Made by a program: the position numbers and the translations under genes
Shown here: in pieces, positions 1-5,183 of the stretch
How positions within the stretch are numbered: position 1 is the stretch's first letter
Layout: each line of letters starts with the position of its first letter
DNA from: an uncultured Verrucomicrobiota bacterium
Lineage (GTDB): Bacteria; Verrucomicrobiota; Verrucomicrobiia; Limisphaerales; UBA1096
Direction of reading: 5' to 3'
DNA: 5,183 bases
Assembly (NCBI GenBank): GCA_913045395.1
Contig: CAJWPV010000136.1
Location: 1-5,183, forward strand
Notes under the pieces: generated by a model
What the model was told of the DNA's origin: nothing
Seen by the model: only the letters and a program-made list of their open reading frames with translations
The model's database searches: none

Positions 1-154
1 CTAAAGACGTTGATAGCAATGACGGCTGTTCTGATGATCGGTGTGGGAGGAACAACGCCTGTTTTCTGGCGGCCCTAAGGGTCATGCTCGCGGTGGCAAT
101 AAGAATCGTAGTGGCGGAAAGGGTCGCTTAGAGAACTGTGGTCAACGTCTTTAG
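1..154. repeat. Perfect 13-bp inverted repeat bounding a 154-bp segment
   Basis: CTAAAGACGTTGA at 1-13 is the exact reverse complement of TCAACGTCTTTAG at 142-154, leaving 128 bp between the arms. The left arm starts at the first base of the window, so the repeat may extend further left; it stops at 13 bp on the inner side. If transcribed, the arms would form a closing stem. By hand I can place further helices inside it: 28-32 with 132-136, 40-44 with 55-59 (one G-U pair), and 68-76 with 120-128 (two G-U pairs). That would suit a structured RNA, but hand-found helices in a mixed sequence are weak evidence. Other readings are the ends of a tiny non-autonomous transposon, or an assembly or amplification chimera at a contig end. 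I recognise no known RNA family in it. Confidence 0.5.
1..154 (+). pseudogene. Possible frameshifted small exported Gly/Lys/Arg-rich protein
   Basis: I do not recognise this as a known gene. Frame 1 is open from the left edge to TAA at 76-78 and reads like a signal peptide (KTLIAMTAVLMIGVGGTTP; ATG at 19, TTG at 10). A second frame, open from 38 to TAG at 152-154, gives a basic glycine-rich tail (SGGPKGHARGGNKNRSGGKG, then a single Cys near the end). Dropping one T from the TTTT run at 62-65 would join them into one reading frame of about 50 codons, ending exactly at the end of the right inverted-repeat arm. This could be a real small secreted protein with a sequencing error, a decayed gene, or chance. 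The start is not settled because it lies at the window edge. It competes with the structured-RNA reading of the same bases. Confidence 0.25.
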
Positions 155-172
155 ACTTTGACCCGATTCGCC

Positions 173-190
173 AAGTGTCGTGCGATACTT
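173..190 (+). other. Small hairpin, 7-bp stem
   Basis: AAGTGTC (173-179) pairs with GATACTT (184-190), including one G-U pair, around a GTGC loop. It lies 18 bp after the TAG at 152-154. A TTTT run follows only after six bases (197-200), so it is a poor terminator. It may be chance. Confidence 0.25.
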
Positions 191-215
191 ACCAAGTTTT
201 GAATTACTTTAGGGT

Positions 216-240
216 GGGCATATTCCAGGCATGCCTGCCC
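216..240. other. Nested palindrome: GGGCA ... AGGCATGCCT ... TGCCC
   Basis: GGGCA at 216-220 pairs with TGCCC at 236-240, and the 10-bp perfect palindrome AGGCATGCCT occupies 227-236, so the two pairings compete for the T at 236. No T-run directly follows. It could be a protein-binding site or an RNA hairpin; nothing ties it to a known regulator. Confidence 0.3.
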
Positions 241-250
241 TTGCTTTGTT

Positions 251-274
251 GGGAGGTCTTTTTCCCTGTTTTTT
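251..274 (+). terminator. Candidate intrinsic terminator
   Basis: GGGAGG (251-256) can pair with TTTCCC (261-266), using two G-U pairs, around a TCTT loop. It is followed at once by TGTTTTTT (267-274). The stem is short, but the hairpin plus U-tract layout is right for ending rightward transcription coming from the left part of the window, before the promoter zone of the propeller gene. Confidence 0.4.
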
Positions 275-278
275 GGTC

Positions 279-295
279 GGGAGGTGAATACTCCC
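279..295. other. Hairpin GGGAG-GTGAATA-CTCCC
   Basis: A perfect 5-bp stem with a 7-base loop directly follows the candidate terminator. It has no T-run after it on either strand, so it is not a terminator by itself. Its role is unknown and it may be incidental. Confidence 0.25.
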
Positions 296-353
296 AAGTG
301 CGCCAGGATCACACATTTGATCATCGATTTGTTGACTAAAACGACCCAATTAG

Positions 354-395
354 ACCGTTTTATTGATCGGTATCGCTATTGCTATAGAAAACGGT
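354..395 (+). promoter_or_regulatory. Candidate extended -10 promoter inside an 8-bp inverted repeat
   Basis: TGC-TATAGA at 380-388 resembles an extended -10 element, which would place the start of transcription near 395 and leave an untranslated leader of about 60 bases before the ATG at 457. No good -35 sits at the normal distance; TTGATC at 363-368 is only 14 bp upstream of the hexamer and TTGACT at 332-337 is too far. The perfect inverted repeat ACCGTTTT (354-361) / AAAACGGT (388-395) encloses the region, so the repeat could be an operator. This is read by eye and is not certain. Confidence 0.35.
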
Positions 396-410
396 GAGTT
401 GTTTTATTGA
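357..410 (+). repeat. 10-bp direct repeat GTTTTATTGA
   Basis: GTTTTATTGA occurs at 357-366 and again at 401-410, 44 bp apart start to start, on either side of the candidate -10 element. A second, shorter pair, GTGAGTT at 394-400 and 431-437, lies in the same stretch. Paired sites about four helical turns apart would suit a DNA-binding protein, but the tract is AT-rich and chance cannot be excluded. Confidence 0.35.
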
Positions 411-456
411 GTTGAAGCATTTGATAACCAGTGAGTTCTTTAAAAGAAATCGTCCG

Positions 457-2565
457 ATGCATTTCATGACAATCCATTTGCATTGGGCCATGGCTCTGCT
501 GTTGTTTGGGATGGTGGCATCGATCGCGCCGCGCCCGGTCAAGGCGGCGGAGGGGCCATGGCGCTGGTCCAATCCCCGACCGCACGGTAACTCCATTCGC
601 GCCATCGCGAAGGGCGACGACTTCTCGATTGAGGTCGGCGACAACGGCTCGATCCATACCAGCCAAAACATGGTACAATGGTTTCCCCGAGAGAGCGGTG
701 TCGAGCACACGCTGCGTGCCACCGTGTTCTTCAATGAACAGGCGATTGTGGCCGGCGAGGATGGCATACTCCTTTACAGCGAGAGCGAGGAGCAGTTTGA
801 GCCGGGCAAACTGGACAAACCGGCTAGCGGGGACTTTCGCGCCCTGGCGGCCTCGAGCGAAACCATCGTTGCCGGCGGCGAGGACGGCATGCTCTATACC
901 AGCACCGACGGACAGAAGTGGAGCAAGCGAACCTTTAGGTACAACAACCACATTCACGCGCTGATTTGGACGGGAAACTATTTCGTTGCCGTGGGCGAGG
1001 GCGGTCTTGTGGCCACCAGTACCAACGGCAGTTCGTGGACCAAGCGTCAGAGCCGGACCAACCGCGACCTCAACGCGCTGGCCTACGTCAACAAACGTCT
1101 CTGGACGGTTGGCAATGATGGTGTCGTGCTGCTCAGTTACAATGATGGCCTGTCATGGCTCGCAGCCCAATCCGGCACCGACAAAAACTTGAACGCCGTC
1201 ACCGGAACGGCATCGGAGGTCATCGTTGCCGGTGAGAATGTCGTGCGAAAGGGTGTGCTTGATTTCTTCATGTACTGGGTGGATCTGCTGGGGAACGACG
1301 ACGGCACCAATCCTTCACCGCCACCTGATTGGACCTACTATTGCGCCATCGAGGTGGATGACAAATTCCTGCTCGGCGGCCGTACCGGCATGATGGTGGA
1401 CAGCGTGCGTGACGAGGAGGATGACCAGTACCTGTATTGGTTCAGCGCCGACGACTCGGTGCGCAACTGGCTTTGGGACATCAACCGGGTCGGCGACCTG
1501 ATGGTTGCCGTGGGCGACCACTCCACCGTGCTGACTAGCCGTGACGGCGCCTTGTGGAACCTTGAGGTCACGCCTGAGTCGGCGACTGAGTCGATCCTGC
1601 TCGGCGTCGGCGGAACCACGAACCTACTCGTCGCCGTCGGCAACCACGGCCAACTGCTGACCAGTCACAATTCGTGGACCAATGTCGTCACTCAAAATGA
1701 CCTTGGCCAAGCGGTGACAAACAAGGTCAACACACTCGGCGTTGTCTGGGAGGTTGCCGATCCCAAGCCGACCGAGAACGACCTGCAGGGCGTGGCTGCG
1801 CTCGGGGAGACGTGGGTTGTTACCGGCGGCAAGGGCACGGTGTTGACGACCAGCGATGGCAAGCAATGGAGCAAGCACCAGGCACCCACCGCGGGCATCC
1901 TCACCAGCGTCTCGGCGTTCAAGGGCCGTTTTGTCGCCACCGGCGAGGACGGTGTCATCATCATTTCGCCCAATGGCGCTGACTGGATCAGGCAGACCTC
2001 CGGCACGACCGAGTGGATTTATCGCGTGCGCGCGTTCGATGACCAACTTGTTGCCGTTGGCCAGGCGGGAATTATCCTCACCAGCGCCAACGGCGAAAAC
2101 TGGGCCAGGCGCGAAAGTGGCACCGACCGGTGGCTCAACGACGTCACCCGGGTAGGCGACACGTGGTATGTCATCGGCGCGAACGGCACGGTACTGACGA
2201 GTCCCGACCTCGAGTCGTGGCAGGCCAAGGGCACGATCACCGGCTTGTCGCTCTACGGCGCGTTGGCCAACAGCGGCCAGTTGCTGGCCGTGGGGCTTGA
2301 GGGAATTATTCTGCGAAAGGAAATCGTAGCGCGCACCAGCCCGATCTTGATTCGCTGGGAGCGTGCTGTTGCCGCCGATGGCGAGGTCACGAACAACTTC
2401 GACTTTCGCGGCTTCCCTGGCCAACGGTTTTCGCTCGACCGCAGCCCGGATTTGAAGGCGTGGGAACCCGGGCCGGACCTGGAGTTGCTCGACGGTTCCG
2501 GCGTGCTAGAGTACTCGAACACCACCCGCGCAGAGTGGGAGTTTTACCGCGCAAAACTTCGTTGA
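457..2565 (+). CDS. Exported double beta-propeller protein (Ycf48/BNR-like repeats)
   Basis: A 702-residue protein of unknown specific function. It starts with a likely signal peptide: a hydrophobic stretch (MALLLFGMVASIA) and an Ala-x-Ala-like site near VKA-AEG, about residue 30. Residues from about 35 to 620 hold 14 copies of a motif like VAVGxxGxxLTSxDGxxW, spaced about 40 residues apart, typical of Ycf48/BNR-type propeller blades. The first copy lacks its opening strand and the last (LAVGLEGIILRKE) lacks its closing strands, so they can complete one another: 14 blades, best read as two seven-bladed propellers. Copies 6, 7 and 9 carry longer, partly acidic or proline-rich loops. The last 75 residues form a FSLDRSPDLKAW ... 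EFYRAKLR module seen in secreted Verrucomicrobiota proteins. ATG 457 is preferred: GTG 394 is in frame but overlaps the predicted transcription start; ATG 466 is also possible. Only a purine tract (442-449), not a clear Shine-Dalgarno site, precedes it. Propellers of this kind usually bind proteins or sugars; the Ycf48 resemblance does not imply photosynthesis. Confidence 0.93.
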   Translation: MHFMTIHLHWAMALLLFGMVASIAPRPVKAAEGPWRWSNPRPHGNSIRAIAKGDDFSIEVGDNGSIHTSQNMVQWFPRESGVEHTLRATVFFNEQAIVAGEDGILLYSESEEQFEPGKLDKPASGDFRALAASSETIVAGGEDGMLYTSTDGQKWSKRTFRYNNHIHALIWTGNYFVAVGEGGLVATSTNGSSWTKRQSRTNRDLNALAYVNKRLWTVGNDGVVLLSYNDGLSWLAAQSGTDKNLNAVTGTASEVIVAGENVVRKGVLDFFMYWVDLLGNDDGTNPSPPPDWTYYCAIEVDDKFLLGGRTGMMVDSVRDEEDDQYLYWFSADDSVRNWLWDINRVGDLMVAVGDHSTVLTSRDGALWNLEVTPESATESILLGVGGTTNLLVAVGNHGQLLTSHNSWTNVVTQNDLGQAVTNKVNTLGVVWEVADPKPTENDLQGVAALGETWVVTGGKGTVLTTSDGKQWSKHQAPTAGILTSVSAFKGRFVATGEDGVIIISPNGADWIRQTSGTTEWIYRVRAFDDQLVAVGQAGIILTSANGENWARRESGTDRWLNDVTRVGDTWYVIGANGTVLTSPDLESWQAKGTITGLSLYGALANSGQLLAVGLEGIILRKEIVARTSPILIRWERAVAADGEVTNNFDFRGFPGQRFSLDRSPDLKAWEPGPDLELLDGSGVLEYSNTTRAEWEFYRAKLR

Positions 2566-2568
2566 TCA
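2563..2568. other. Two convergent stop codons in one TGATCA palindrome
   Basis: The TGA of the propeller gene (2563-2565) is followed directly by the TGA of the isomerase gene read on the other strand (2566-2568). The intergenic distance is zero, and I see no hairpin with a T-run on either side. Transcripts from both genes must therefore run into the opposite gene or end by a factor-dependent route. Confidence 0.9.
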
Positions 2569-3948
2569 CCCGCCCGGTGTCACGTCGAGCAGCGTTATTT
2601 GCATCAGTACCACCGAGTGGGCCGGGACGCGCGCGGCAAAGAAGCCGAGTTTGCCGTAGGCCAGCTTGGGCGGGATGTACAGTAGCGCTTTGCTGCCTTT
2701 TTTCATCAGCTTCAGTCCCTCGGCGGCGCCCGGCAGCACCGTTGCCAGATCCGATACTTTGATTGTTAGCGGTCTGGGCGGATTATATGAGTCGGCAAAC
2801 ACCCGGCCAAACTCGTTCACCTCGGAGACCAGTTCAGCGATGTAATCAAACGTGACCGTGTCGCTCTCCTTCACCAGTTCGCCGCTCCCCGGCTTGAACT
2901 CCTCGTAAATGAGACCTGAGTCGGTCGGCTTGATATTCAACACTTCCTGGATTTCCTTCATTTGCCTTGCGGCGATGTCTCGCAGCATTTGGTCGATCGC
3001 CTCCTCGGTCGCCTCGAACGCCCTGGCTTTTTCTCCCACGCGGATGATACGCATGCTCTCGATGACGACGTCGGTCTTGGGTTTACTGGGTCCGCTGACA
3101 GTCACGCCGGCGATTGTGTCCACGACGTCCATCCCCTCGACCACCTTGCCAAACACCGAGTGATTCCCGGCTCGGATGTCGGTGAAGTCGAGCCACGGCG
3201 TCGCGGTGTGCGTGATAAAAAACTGACTGCCGTTCGTATGCTCGCCGGAGTTGGCCATCGAGAGGATGCCCGGGCCGGAGTGCTTGAGATCGGGGTGGAA
3301 CTGGTCCGGCAGCCAGTAACCGGGATTGCCGGTGCCGTTGCCCAGCGGGCAGCCGCCCTGGATCATGAAGTCCTTGATCACCCGGTGAAAAATCAGCCCA
3401 TCAAAGTACGGCTTGCCTTCCGAGTCTACCGGGAATACCTGCGGATCCTTGCTGTAAAACTTTGTGCCTTCGGCCAAGCCGACAAAGTTGGCGGCGATAA
3501 GAGGCACCTTTTCATACTCAAGCCTGGCCAGTATCACGCCGAGGTTCGTTGTGATCTTCGCGTAAATGCCGTCGGCCAGCGTGTCGCCGCCATCAGTGAC
3601 TTTGACGCGATAAAACATCGGCGTGGCGGTGAGCGCTCGCTGTTGTTCCCATTGGGTTGGTGACCCAGTGGCGGTCGCCTGGCCAAGCGTGTCCCAGTCA
3701 GTCAAGTCGGCCGAGCCCTCGATGACCAGCGTTGAGCCGGCTTCCGTGCCGCTGATCATGAGAGCAATGGCTTGGTTGGAGGCATTGCCAGTAATCGGCG
3801 AGACATCGATTGACGCGATGGTCACTTCGCCTTGAACAAGCATGATCGCGCTGGAGAGGCCAAGCGCCAGCGCAGCGAGAGTTCGTGAAAAAGCCTCCAT
3901 CATGATTCGTGGCCCGGAAGTGTTGCGGCTGTGCGGACGCACGGCCAT
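2566..3948 (-). CDS. Exported cyclophilin-FKBP fusion peptidyl-prolyl isomerase
   Basis: A 460-residue protein predicted to speed cis-trans isomerisation of proline bonds in exported proteins. After a signal peptide (hydrophobic core about 24-38), residues 45-118 form the S-ADL-TDW ... FYR module shared with the convergent neighbour. Residues 128-305 are a cyclophilin domain with FDGLIFHRVIKDFMIQGG (182-199), MANSGEHTNGSQFF (231-244), W252 and H263; Arg189, Gln197 and Phe244 match the family's active-site residues. A Cys (200) stands where Asp is usual after QGG and is the only Cys. A charged helical linker (306-342) leads to an FKBP domain (345-457) with VTFDY, IPPKLAYG and a LLDV end. In that domain the binding-pocket Trp of FKBP12 (its W59) is Ala408, F99 is Met449 and the Asp after VF is displaced, so its activity may be low. 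ATG 3948 is chosen because GAGG (3959-3962) lies 10 bases upstream; ATG 3903 or 3900 would give a more usual short signal peptide. Confidence 0.95.
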   Translation of the reverse strand: MAVRPHSRNTSGPRIMMEAFSRTLAALALGLSSAIMLVQGEVTIASIDVSPITGNASNQAIALMISGTEAGSTLVIEGSADLTDWDTLGQATATGSPTQWEQQRALTATPMFYRVKVTDGGDTLADGIYAKITTNLGVILARLEYEKVPLIAANFVGLAEGTKFYSKDPQVFPVDSEGKPYFDGLIFHRVIKDFMIQGGCPLGNGTGNPGYWLPDQFHPDLKHSGPGILSMANSGEHTNGSQFFITHTATPWLDFTDIRAGNHSVFGKVVEGMDVVDTIAGVTVSGPSKPKTDVVIESMRIIRVGEKARAFEATEEAIDQMLRDIAARQMKEIQEVLNIKPTDSGLIYEEFKPGSGELVKESDTVTFDYIAELVSEVNEFGRVFADSYNPPRPLTIKVSDLATVLPGAAEGLKLMKKGSKALLYIPPKLAYGKLGFFAARVPAHSVVLMQITLLDVTPGG

Positions 3949-3958
3949 CTTTTTTGTA

Positions 3959-3980
3959 CCTCAGCGCACGGCCAATTTTA
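3959..3980 (-). promoter_or_regulatory. Candidate -10 box and ribosome-binding site of the isomerase gene
   Basis: On the minus strand TAAAAT (3980 to 3975) is a good -10 match, 26 bases before the ATG at 3948, and GAGG (3962 to 3959) sits between them at a usable ribosome-binding distance (10 bases). No clear -35 is seen upstream. The ordering -10, short leader, GAGG, ATG is coherent and supports the longer start of the isomerase. Confidence 0.35.
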
Positions 3981-4024
3981 GTTGCTGTTTTCCAGCCAAT
4001 CGGTAGCGTCCCTCCCCGAGCCGC

Positions 4025-4040
4025 CTGCGAGATTCCGCAG
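4025..4040. other. Hairpin CTGCG-AGATTC-CGCAG before the dehydrogenase gene
   Basis: A perfect 5-bp stem with a 6-base loop ends 18 bp before the ATG at 4059, inside the 110-bp divergent intergenic region. It could be an operator or a leader hairpin. The only promoter-like pair I see for the rightward gene is weak (TTGCTG at 3982-3987 and TAGCGT at 4004-4009, 16-bp gap), and no Shine-Dalgarno site precedes the ATG. Confidence 0.25.
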
Positions 4041-4058
4041 TTGGGTTGTCGCCTTTTT

Positions 4059-5183
4059 ATGAAATCTGTTATCGCAAAATCCTTTTTGGTGCCACTAGTT
4101 TCGCTTGGCTTTGCCACTGCCGCCGCCGCTCCGCTTGAGGCCCGGCTCGACGAGGGCTCCGGCACGATCACCGTCCACCGCGACGGCTTGTCCAAGCCGC
4201 TCATAACGCAGCACGCCGCCGCCGATCACCGGCCATACCTGCATCCGATTGTCGGGCCAGATGGCAACGGCGTGCTCACCGAGCACAGCCCGGGCCATCA
4301 CAAACACCAGACCGGCCTGTACTGGGGCTTTACCCGTGTGAACGGCCGCGACTATTTCCATCACCCCGCCGATAATTACTGGAGGCGAAAAGGCGTGAAG
4401 GTGCTTGAGGCCAGGGGCGAGTCGGTGAAGTGGGAAACGGTTTATGACCTTCTCGATGCTGATGGTAATGCGGTGCTGACTGAGACGCAGCGCTGGACGA
4501 TGCGCTCCGACAGCAACCGCCACATCCTCGACCTTGAGTGGCACGGCCGGGGGCAGACCGATGTCACCATCGGCAGATACGATTATGGCGGACTGTTCCT
4601 GCGCATGCCGTGGAAACCCGGCAGCAAAGGAGAGGCTGTCAATGCCGCTCGGAACATCAATGCCGCAGCGGAAGGAAGGCGTGCCATGTGGCTCGACGTC
4701 GGGATGGAAATCGAAGGCCGGGATGACTGGGGGCATTTCGCGATTTTTGATCACCCGAAAAACGGCGGCTATCCGCAGCCTTGGCGCGTCGACGGCCAGC
4801 TTGGTGTTGGCCCGGTACGCGCCCGTCTTGGCGACTGGAAAATCGGCAAGGGCAAAACCGAAACCATTCGCCATCAGATTCACGTTTATGGCGGCAAACT
4901 CAACGACAAAGATCTCACGCAACATTGGATGCGTTACACCGGCCAGCGCGGCACGGGCGTGCTTTGGGGGTTGGCCCAGCGTGAGGGGCGCGAGGCCAAG
5001 TTTCTCACGCCTGAGGCGGCAGTGAAAAACTCGACCATCGAGCCCGGATTTGCAGTCAACTCATGGGCTAATGAGCCGATGATCACCCAGCCGATGGCGT
5101 TTTGTTGGGATGATCGCGGCCGGATGTGGGTGGCGGAAAACCGCGACTATGAATCCCGTGGGCGAGGCTTTTCGGCCTCCGGC
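4059..5183 (+). CDS. DUF6807 (PmoA-like) / PVC-type dehydrogenase fusion, 3' end cut
   Basis: 375 codons are present and the frame is still open at the window edge. A signal peptide is clear (VIAKSFLVPLVSLGFATAAA, cleavage near residue 23). Residues about 28-280 match the DUF6807 family, often labelled 'methane oxygenase PmoA': RPYLHPI (58-64), the His-rich GHHKHQTGLYWGFTRVNG (79-96), YGGLFLRMPW (176-185) and DHPKNGGYPQPW (231-242). From about 328, EPGFAVNSWANEPMITQP followed by MAFCWDDRGRMWVAENRDY is the opening of the PVC-type membrane-bound dehydrogenase domain (Piru_Ver N-terminal type), a propeller that in this group is usually followed by HEAT-like repeats and a CxxCH haem site. The missing part would show whether these are present. 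The protein probably works in the periplasm or on the membrane; the substrate is unknown, and the PmoA label should not be read as methane oxidation. ATG 4059 has no ribosome-binding site, so a leaderless message or an upstream TTG (4041) are alternatives. It is divergent from the isomerase gene. Confidence 0.92.
   Translation, partial: MKSVIAKSFLVPLVSLGFATAAAAPLEARLDEGSGTITVHRDGLSKPLITQHAAADHRPYLHPIVGPDGNGVLTEHSPGHHKHQTGLYWGFTRVNGRDYFHHPADNYWRRKGVKVLEARGESVKWETVYDLLDADGNAVLTETQRWTMRSDSNRHILDLEWHGRGQTDVTIGRYDYGGLFLRMPWKPGSKGEAVNAARNINAAAEGRRAMWLDVGMEIEGRDDWGHFAIFDHPKNGGYPQPWRVDGQLGVGPVRARLGDWKIGKGKTETIRHQIHVYGGKLNDKDLTQHWMRYTGQRGTGVLWGLAQREGREAKFLTPEAAVKNSTIEPGFAVNSWANEPMITQPMAFCWDDRGRMWVAENRDYESRGRGFSASG

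Noticed and set aside
1..154. 6S RNA, tmRNA, RNase P RNA, SRP RNA or an integron attC site
   Set aside because: I could not find the hallmark conserved sequences of these RNAs, and the arm sequences do not fit the attC core consensus.
394..456. GTG 394 as the start of the propeller gene
   Set aside because: It coincides with the predicted start of transcription and the right arm of an inverted repeat, and has no ribosome-binding site; ATG 457 leads straight into a signal peptide. It is not fully excluded because the KRNR upstream of ATG 457 could serve as a charged signal-peptide start.
1..456. tRNA gene or CRISPR array in the gene-poor left part
   Set aside because: No cloverleaf with a T-loop motif and no regularly spaced direct repeats are visible.
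1624..2424. 266-codon open frame on the minus strand
   Set aside because: Antisense to the propeller repeats; the regular repeats on the plus strand are decisive, and the antisense product only mirrors their periodicity.
2962..3663. 233-codon open frame on the plus strand
   Set aside because: Antisense to the cyclophilin domain, which is unmistakable on the minus strand.
3698..4204. 168-codon minus-strand frame spanning the divergent intergenic region
   Set aside because: It overlaps the signal peptides of both flanking genes in other frames and has no recognisable motif.
4059..4900. Particulate methane monooxygenase subunit A (true PmoA)
   Set aside because: True PmoA is a multi-pass membrane protein; this sequence is a soluble exported domain with no membrane helices after the signal peptide. 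Only the family name is shared.
4095..4925. 276-codon open frame on the minus strand
   Set aside because: It lies wholly antisense to the DUF6807 domain, whose motifs are clear on the plus strand, and its product shows no recognisable motif. It is a codon-bias shadow.

Overview
The window reads as a piece of an uncultured member of the Planctomycetota-Verrucomicrobiota group, most likely Verrucomicrobiota. Two things point there. The gene entering the right edge begins the 'PVC-type' membrane-bound dehydrogenase domain (Piru_Ver type) known mainly from Pirellula- and Verrucomicrobium-like bacteria. Two other genes carry the short 'S-x-DL-x-x-W ... FYR' module that is common in secreted Verrucomicrobiota proteins. 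This lineage call rests on family recognition, not on a database search.

Layout: 1-456 has no convincing intact gene and is visibly more AT-rich than the rest. It holds a perfect 13-bp inverted repeat (1-13 / 142-154), two overlapping open frames that together look like a frameshifted small exported protein, three hairpins (one resembling an intrinsic terminator) and a promoter-like zone with inverted and direct repeats. Next comes a rightward gene (457-2565) for an exported protein predicted to fold as two seven-bladed beta-propellers. A leftward gene (2566-3948) follows, for an exported peptidyl-prolyl isomerase joining a cyclophilin and an FKBP domain; its stop codon abuts that of the propeller gene in one TGATCA. 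A 110-bp divergent intergenic region (3949-4058) separates it from a rightward gene (4059 to beyond the edge) that joins a PmoA-like DUF6807 domain to the start of a PVC-type dehydrogenase.

All three clear genes encode a likely N-terminal signal peptide, so the window is devoted to envelope or extracellular proteins. The isomerase could help fold exported proteins and the right-hand protein looks like a catabolic or redox enzyme of the cell envelope. No shared pathway is shown by the sequence, and the gene orientations (convergent, then divergent) exclude a single operon. I did not find a clear new defence, mobile or RNA system. The most unusual items are the two domain fusions, the reduced FKBP active site and the inverted-repeat-bounded left end.
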